Source: Cristatella mucedo (lineage: Eukaryota; Bryozoa; Phylactolaemata; Cristatellidae). Taken from it: a stretch of DNA of 64,000 nucleotides. Both the position numbers and the translations under genes were made by a program. Positions 56,130-64,000 of the stretch are shown one piece after another. The stretch lies in assembly GCA_009760855.2 (NCBI GenBank), contig WPIO01000151.1, positions 827,001-891,000 on the forward strand, given 5' to 3'. The notes beneath the pieces were generated by a model. That model made no database searches, was not told the DNA's origin, and saw nothing but the letters and a program-made list of their open reading frames with translations. Every line of letters starts with the position of its first letter. Positions within the stretch are counted from its first letter, which is position 1.

Positions 56130-57369
56130 GGATCTGATGTCAAACTGCGACCAGCCTGTTTTTCAGTATCTATTGAAACGTTGACATGCCACGTAATAGT
56201 CAGTCACTTGCACTTGGGGCTTCGAAGTGAGTTCTATGCTATGGCTGGTGCTGGACTCTTGTTCACATCTGTGGCTGTTGAATAAACTGTTCTATGGAGG
56301 CAATGTCCTAAAATAATCAAGGTATAGGTACTCTGTAGTTTTAGCATGATCTGCTACCGGTGGCATACCTGCTTGCATCGAGGGCATCATCTGCGACTCG
56401 AGTGCTGCTGCTAGTGCAGCAGCTCATTCGGTGCTTGATATGCTTGATGGGAACCAGCCTTCGGGTGGGTAGCCACCTTCATTCGAATCTCTCGTGTTTT
56501 TCTTGCAGTGTTTGTATATACCAATTAATGTGGATTGTATACAATTTACTGTGGTGACAAACAGATGGGATCTCGGTTGCATGGGAGCCTGCCAGAATTG
56601 GCTGAGCGAGTATTGCTGGTTGCGAATTTTCGTTTGCACTCTTGCTCAGCTCGGTCCGTCTGCGCCGAGCCAAGCCAAGTCACTGCCCCATCACTAGAGC
56701 GATGCTGCAGGGGGAAGGGGGGATGGCAGCCTGGAAGCATGGTATGGTGAGGCCGAATGCAATTAGCTTCATTTTGCTGCCTACCCTTGATGTCCCCCAT
56801 TGGTCAACGGGCAAAGGTGGCTAGCCAGCATTAGTGAGGTGCTGCCCCAGAGAGCACGTAGGCGTGGCTTTTGACCCAGTGGTGCCAGTCTCCTCTCACT
56901 ATTTCACGTGCTTCGTGCTTGATTTACTCCTACAATTTTCTCTTTGTTGCCTTGCTCCGAGTCGTGATCAAAGCCACTTGTGGCCTTTCAGGTAGATTAG
57001 ACTCTGCACTGACAAACTAATTGATCTCAGGTCTTGCTTCGAGCGCTATTTAGGCCTCAAATGTAGTATAGTACTCAGAAACGTCTCCAGGCTTTTTTCT
57101 TTCCGAGTCTTTTGTGAATTTCGTCCACCACATAATTCTTGGCAAGGGTTAGTCCAAGGAGGAAGCCAGACCTTGACCGTGTCAGAGGCAGCTGATCGTA
57201 GGATGACTTAAGAACCCATCTTCTGGCAGCACTATTACCTGCTGCTACCTGCTGAACCTCTTGGATGCACCCGGGCCCCCTTGAACCCTCTTTCACAGGC
57301 CTTCGTCCACCACCGTTGATCACTTAAGCAATGTGAAGTAGTATAGTATGACGGTCTGTCGATTAGTGC

Positions 57370-57370
<1 letters not shown>
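56130..57370. other. Unassigned stretch
   Basis: Only ORFs of 60-84 codons overlapping on both strands; nothing recognised. Confidence 0.3.
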
Positions 57371-58658
<1,288 letters not shown>

Positions 58659-58785
58659 GTTTGTTTTTCAAGCATGATTTTACTTACTATTCTATTGCGT
58701 ATCACTTTGCAGCAAATGTAAAGCGCCTAGAAAGAGATTAAGTTCTCTGAGGGCGCTTTATCAAGTGCAATATTATTATTATTAT

Positions 58786-58850
58786 TAGAGAGACAGAGAC
58801 AGAGAAAGGGACAGAGATAGGGACAGAGACATAGACATAGAGAGTTTGTG
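58786..58850. repeat. AGACAG microsatellite
   Basis: GAGACAGAGACAGAG-type repeat directly after the second LINE-A tail, grading into GTGT-rich sequence to about 58915. Confidence 0.85.
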
Positions 58851-58950
58851 TGTGTATGTGCCCGAGTAGGCATGTGTGTATGTGTGCGCCAATGTGTATG
58901 TATGTGTGTGGATATAGTGGAGGATTTTCCTAAGAGCAGCAATTGCTCGA

Positions 58951-59100
58951 GTTGGTTGGGCCCAGTGGTCAAGGTGCTTGCCTCGACCCAGTGGTCAAGT
59001 TGAATGTGTATTAAATGGCCGAGGTCTTGGGCCGGAGCCTCATGGCATATGTGAAGCGCCTGAATAGAGATTAAGTTTGCTTAGTGTGCTATACAAATGA

Positions 59101-59102
<2 letters not shown>
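58951..59102 (+). mobile_element. SINE-1 copy with internal duplication
   Basis: GTTGGTTGGGCCCAGTGGTC head, then CGACCCAGTGGTCAAG repeated about 35 bp later, B-box remnant, and tail GAAGCGCCTGAATAGAGATT. It ends at a CA repeat. Confidence 0.8.

Positions 59103-59166
<64 letters not shown>
59103..59166. repeat. CA microsatellite
   Basis: About 32 CA units in place of the usual AT tail of the SINE-1 copy that precedes it. Confidence 0.97.
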
Positions 59167-59172
<6 letters not shown>

Positions 59173-59547
59173 TGTATGTGAAACTTGTGTACACCAATAA
59201 GTTTTCTACTGCTCATCCTGAGGTGTGCTCGGCACAGTTATGCTCTAGCCTACAATTCTTTTTTTGCAGTTGGATGTCTTGGTGGATATTTTATCACGGG
59301 GCCTTCTGTGGTGCCACCTATTTGAGGTAAGATTGCCTGGCATACATGTATGTGGTTCTGCCAGGCGAATTTATCTGCAGCTTCTAAGCCCTGTTACTGC
59401 TTAGTGTGTAGATGCAGCTTCTTAGTGATCGAATTGGCCCGAGCAACTGCTTGTCTGACGAGTCTTCGATGCTGCCAAATGCAGCCATGCATATCGATCG
59501 CTGCTGGAAAACCTACACATACTTGCCGTGACTGTGCGGTATATGTA

Positions 59548-59632
59548 TAATGTGTATGCATGCATGTATGTGTGTGTGTATGTATGTATGCATGTATGTA
59601 TGTATGCATGTATGTATATGTATATTCTGTAT
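59548..59632. repeat. ATGT microsatellite
   Basis: Imperfect TATG/CATG tetranucleotide repeats. Confidence 0.85.
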
Positions 59633-59639
59633 ATGTATA

Positions 59640-60235
59640 ATCCTTGCTTCTGTTTGCTCGTCGACATGGCCGCATCGGGTATATAGCTGATGGGGCCAGA
59701 ACAGTGAGCTATCAGCCACCGAACGCCACCCATCTTTTTTTGAGATAGGCTATAGCTGTTCGTTTCTCATCTTAACATGCCTTTACCCTGTGAGTGCCCT
59801 AGGTTGTGCAGCTGGCTTCAAAGACTTCGTGGTGCACTCCATGCATTGCTGCACCTGCCTCTCCATTCACCCCAATAGGCCTAGGCCTATTCAAAGGCCT
59901 GTCTGTTCGAATCGCCCTCCAATTCACTGTTCTGTAATTCTTCGACCTTTATGCATTTCCTGTTATTTGATCCTGCCACTGCAATCTTAATGCAGGGTCA
60001 GTCCTCAATGCATGTTCATTGGCTGAACAGCCTGAAACAGCTTCAGGCATGGAACGAGGTTTAAAAGGCATCTGCTGTCGCACTAGGGTAAATTCCCGTC
60101 TTCTCCCTCGATGAATATAGTGCTGCTGAAAAACCAGCTGTCAAACAAATTTCTAAGACTGCCAATCGAATGTCATTCGGCTCAAGTGCCAGCCGAATTT
60201 ACACGGCACCAAACGAAGCCGCTAAAGCATAGTTT
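59640..60235. other. Unassigned stretch
   Basis: No gene or repeat recognised; a CTAGGCCTA-type short palindrome sits near 59878-59892. Confidence 0.3.
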
Positions 60236-60238
60236 AAT

Positions 60239-60497
60239 CATAATAATAATAATAATAATAATAATTCACTTGATAAAGCGCCCTCAGAGAACTTAACCTC
60301 TCTCTAGGCGCTTTACATTTGCTGTAAAGTGAAATGCAATTGAATGGTAAGTAAAATCATGCTTGAAAAACAAACGAAATGAATAATATGGTTAGGGGTG
60401 ACATGCACAGGGTCAGCATGCAAATGTGGTTAGTGGCAGCATGCACAGTGTCAGCACGCATAAGCACATCAAGGACGAATCGCAGGGACCAATACAA
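60239..60497 (-). mobile_element. LINE-A 3' fragment
   Basis: ATA tail, reverse hairpin with both arms intact (AAAGCGCC / GGCGCTTT), and 3' region to CGAATCGCAGGGACC, where coding sequence would begin. Confidence 0.92.
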
Positions 60498-60689
60498 TAG
60501 TTTACAATACAATAGTGGGAGATCGCTGTGCTGGGCCTGTCTTGGCTATTAAGTCGAGGCTGCCGACCGCAGCCACCCACCTAGCAGCCTAGCCGAGGAG
60601 GCTGCCCGTGTTGCCTGTGTACTGCAGCACTAGCACCAGAAGGGTAGCCAATGCAGCATGTCAGACGCACCTATGATGCAAGGCTTCGT

Positions 60690-60850
60690 CTCTGTCCGTC
60701 TGTTTGTCTGCCTCTCCCCTCCTTGTTTCTCTGTCTCTCTTGTTTCTCTCTCCTTCTCTCTTGTCTCTCTCTCTGTCTTTCTTTGTCTCTCTGTCTCCGT
60801 GTCTTAGTCTCTCAGTCTCTCGGTCTCTCTCCCTCTTTTTCCCTCTAAGC
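60690..60850. repeat. Pyrimidine-rich TCTC/TGTCTC microsatellite
   Basis: Interrupted CT repeat; its Ser/Leu ORFs are artefacts. Confidence 0.85.
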
Positions 60851-61985
60851 ATATCTCCCACCAGTTTCGGAGAGGTCGGGTTTTCTGCATTAAAATCCAC
60901 CGGCAGGATTGTTCATCGTTTTACATTCGTCGCCTCGACAACTCCTTAGGCATGGGCAGATGGGAGTGACGACTGATTCAATTGAGGCTCTGTAAATTCT
61001 AGCTCTGCGATTTTTTTGCTGTGGGGTACCGAGCTGTGGAGCTTGGTGTCTGACTCATTGCTTCATTTTCCCAACCGAGGCTACTAAGAAGCTGTGTGCT
61101 TCTTATAAGAGTTTTGTAGAGGGTCTGCATCCTTACGGGGAACCTGGTCGGAATCACACATAGATTGCACGATGTCTAATCGTGTCAAGATAATTGCCAT
61201 TATTGGCATGCTCGTTCTTTCCAGCCAGGCAAGTAACTGCAGGAGCTGTTGTATTTGCACTGCATTGTCTGCAAAGGATTGCAGAAACATCAGACAGCCC
61301 AGTGTTGCCTCTTTGCCTCTAGGCAGCAGCTGCTGAATTGTAGAATCGTGTAGCTTCTGCTCTTGCTAATTTTCATGCTGGAGCTAGTATACGTGCATCT
61401 TTTGGCCATTGAACCTTCAGTTCGAATGGCCCGGAAGTCCGAGGCTTGCTTCAGGCTTCTGTGACCACCTACTTATGCTTGGCATCGTTTACGTCTCAGC
61501 TAATGACACACGTGTTTCGCTCAGTTTTCCCTGCATTATAGTGAGCTTCTCTTTTGTGCCTGTCTGCTTTGCATACTTACTTCTGGATGATTCAGTGCAT
61601 GCTACTAACCAGGAGTTCTACTAGCTAGCAGCCCGAGAGAGTTTGTGTATGCTTTTCTATGCTTGTGTAAGCATGATACGTTGCTTGCCATTAACTCGTG
61701 GTCCTTTTCGTGGCTAGCAGTGAGAGCTGTAAAATCCCGGTATACGGATTTTTAGTTAACTTAGGGTGCCATAGTAAAGACGTTATAATGATAAATAGTG
61801 ATTGTGATTACACCTCTGAGAAGTGACTAGTGGGTGTGCTTTGCGGTTAGCGCTGGCAGCTGTGGCCTCTGCTGGCCACATCCGGAAGCCACTCTTGGGA
61901 CGGAGAGGCGCTAACTGGAACTATGCGGCGGCACCATCGAGAGCGAGTGTAATTGCTGTGCCTTTGATGCAGGCCTTCGAGGTCG
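60850..61985. other. Unassigned stretch
   Basis: No ORF above 90 codons and no recognised motif or repeat. Confidence 0.3.
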
Positions 61986-61989
61986 CCTT

Positions 61990-62200
61990 CCAGGCTGTTT
62001 TTATTGTGCGAGAATACAGTCGAGTTATGCACTCTGTCCCACTGGTTTCCAGTCGTCGATCGTTACAAAGGAGTGGCATTTGTCCTTGACTTTGTCAGCT
62101 GTGTCCACTGGCGGAAGCCTAGACAGGCGTCTATTGCAGGTCCTAACATTCGTATCATTACCTCCAGGATTGCAGCTGTTACGCTTACCTCGGCTCTCTA
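61990..62200 (+). mobile_element. Possible very degenerate LINE fragment
   Basis: LSHWFPVVDRYKGVAFVLDF resembles the LHWLPVKQRIDFKVLSL block of LINE-A in spacing and key residues only. Confidence 0.3.
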
Positions 62201-62431
62201 AATTAAATTACTGCACGGCTTATGAGCTGCAGCTGCTGCCACACAAACTGGGAGCGACTTGATTACTGCTCGTGCCCCATAGAAACACAGCTCCAATGGA
62301 GTGCAGCTGATGCTGGTCTGTACAGGGGCAGGCAGCTGTTTCTCGGTGGGTAGGTGGTGTGGATGTGTTTGTAACCATGTGACACTTTTTAGTCGACACT
62401 ACATGTGGATGTTACTGGGTTTTTTTACAGG

Positions 62432-62621
62432 CCGCTGGCTACCTGATTGCGTCTTCAGAGTGGCTAGTGTTTCTCTGCTCTCACTCACAGCTGGGGAAGT
62501 CATGGAAAGAGGCGCGGGGAGCGCCAGCGTACGTGAAGCTGATCATGCAGAAGAGTAAGAAAGCTGCGACTGTCGTGCGACTTCTGGCTCACGGCAGCTT
62601 CCTCGTGCTGCTTTCTGTAAC
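62432..62621 (+). CDS. Candidate exon of an unidentified gene
   Basis: Starts after a textbook acceptor (GGGTTTTTTTACAG|G) and is open in phase for about 63 codons: AAGYLIASSEWLVFLCSHSQ, then LGKSWKEARGAPAYVKLIM, QKSKKAATVVRLLAHGSF and LVLLS, with a possible donor TCT|GTAACG. Alternating hydrophobic and basic segments suggest a membrane protein. There is a loose resemblance to the C-terminal region of insect-type odorant receptors (W, LIM, K, hydrophobic spacing), but it is too weak to name. No neighbouring exon was found. Confidence 0.3.
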
Positions 62622-62892
62622 GTACACTGGTTTCAGCCATTCTGATGTCCGGTTGGGGTTGTTCTAGTTATCAGAACCTCTCTATCAAAAGAATGATGGA
62701 CTCTGATTGCTATAGGTTTTCATTTCATGCAATTAGGGCTGATTGTATCCGGCATATTCTGAAGGGACTGAATGAAAGTAAAGCAAATGTTTGGCTGTAA
62801 TAGAGTGCAATGTCAAACACGCTCTTGGCATGGTTGCAGATATTGCTTTATGTTGTTGCTTCTTGGCTAGATAAAATAAGCTAAGGATTTCT

Positions 62893-63040
62893 GATTAAAC
62901 AGCCTTATATATAAAGTAGAAGAAGATCTTTGGCTACTTTCATTGTAGTAGGCAATAAAGGATTGCCTACTTCAGTACTCGAAGCCACGACCTTAACGTG
63001 AAGTATGTGCAGCTAACTGCTCGTGAAGTTGCTAGTCTCA
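62893..63040 (-). mobile_element. SINE-2 related copy, diverged
   Basis: TGATTAAACAGCCTTATAT, GGCAATAAAGGATTGCC and CAGTACTCGAAGCCACGACC (reverse B box) follow SINE-2 order. Confidence 0.55.
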
Positions 63041-63810
63041 GCACGAGGCACGACGAATACTGGTGACACCTGATCCCTGTATCACTGCCTAATGACTTGT
63101 AGGTGCTGCACCAATGCACGCAGGTATGCCGATAATAGTAGGAACTCGGTAGCAACGAAGAGCGCTCGCACCTTAACACAATAAGTCAGTATCCATAACG
63201 TAGACAAATCAATTTGACACCAGCAGAGTGTTACAGGCGATACGTAAAGGTACTGACATACACAAACGGCTCTGTAGCCCAGAGCTCAAATCAGCTCCAA
63301 TGCTATTACCAGGTCTGGAATCACACCTCCCTGCCTATCTCATGGTGCCGGCTTGTATGCAGCCTCGACCATAGAGGATCGCGAAATCGGTTCCTAGTCA
63401 TTATAATTCAGGAACGACGAATAAGGATACAAACAGTCACAACAGTCATAATCTGGCTGATTTAGCTTGCAGCCGTTTCACACCAGCATCCCTTACTCGC
63501 CGACGTTAAGGTTGTAATAGACCCATTCACTATATTCTCCTTTCGATGGCACTATCATGATATCATACAGCTTTTCCTGCAGTCTCGGTGCCACTAGGTC
63601 TTCCTGAAGGCTACTGCAGATGCTGCTGCTGCTGCTCTTGTGTGTAGTCGCAATGCGGCATCTCGCGATGCTATGGTTATATCACGTGTTCACAATGTGA
63701 TCTCAGCTGCATGTACCTTAATGAAGATCGAGCTGGCATTATCTACTTGTGTACTGCCCTGCCTGTGACACAGCTGGCTGAAGATAACTGGCATACGCTT
63801 GATTCTATAA

Positions 63811-63888
63811 GAAATGCAGCAAATGTAAAGCGCCTAGAAAGAGATAAGGTTCTCTGAGGGCGCTTTATCAAGTGTATTATTATTATTA
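63811..63888 (+). mobile_element. LINE-A 3' tail fragment
   Basis: GCAGCAAATGTAAAGCGCC, hairpin with both arms intact, and ATT tail; 5' truncated to about 80 bp. Confidence 0.88.
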
Positions 63889-64000
63889 CGGTGCTTGATC
63901 ATGTATTTCATTGCTCCCAGCAGGTGCATCGGCTGCTGGCTGTGCTACGGGTACTTATTAGCGTGCGACCAGGAGGATTGCCCCGAGCTCCAGCTCCCGA

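Overview
This window is nuclear DNA from an animal. The evidence is a multi-exon carboxypeptidase D-type gene with GT-AG introns of up to 5.8 kb, two families of non-LTR retrotransposon fragments, tRNA-derived SINEs with Pol III A and B boxes, and very long dinucleotide microsatellites. I cannot place it in a phylum from sequence alone; the retroelements look like the L2/CR1-like elements common in invertebrates and fishes.

The left 26 kb carries one gene on the minus strand. Fourteen coding exons could be assembled by hand between 25966 (ATG) and 2995, and the splice phases agree at every junction. They encode a signal peptide, a metallocarboxypeptidase (M14B) domain I with its zinc and catalytic residues (exons 1-3), a transthyretin-like domain (exons 4-5), a second apparently active carboxypeptidase domain (exons 6-11), a second transthyretin-like domain (exons 12-13), and a third, degenerate carboxypeptidase domain with no HxxE motif (exons 13-14). 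This is the animal carboxypeptidase D layout, a secretory-pathway enzyme that trims C-terminal Lys/Arg. The last transthyretin-like domain, the membrane anchor and the cytoplasmic tail were not found; a weak 15th exon is proposed near 2834. Exons 1-11 are clean, but exons 12-14 need four frame changes, all of the +1 type. Introns hold microsatellites, SINEs and LINE fragments. A CpG-rich stretch upstream of exon 1 (26.1-28.4 kb) is the likely promoter side.

The right 38 kb (26-64 kb) is repeat-dominated. Family LINE-A (L2/CR1-like reverse transcriptase, 3' hairpin followed by an ATT tail) has about 20 fragments, with a cluster at 39.6-50.5 kb. Family LINE-B (a different C-terminal sequence, ATTAC-like tail) has about ten. 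SINE-1 has a tRNA-like head and a tail that copies the LINE-A 3' hairpin, so LINE-A probably mobilises it. SINE-2 has a tRNA-like head with a palindrome between its promoter boxes. A 1.7-kb element at 54402-56128 has long, internally repetitive terminal inverted repeats and looks like an undescribed non-autonomous DNA transposon. One possible exon at 62432-62621 is the only other protein-coding candidate.

All calls come from reading the sequence; no database search was run. Exon edges come from splice consensus plus phase, and repeat edges are approximate to about 10-30 bases.
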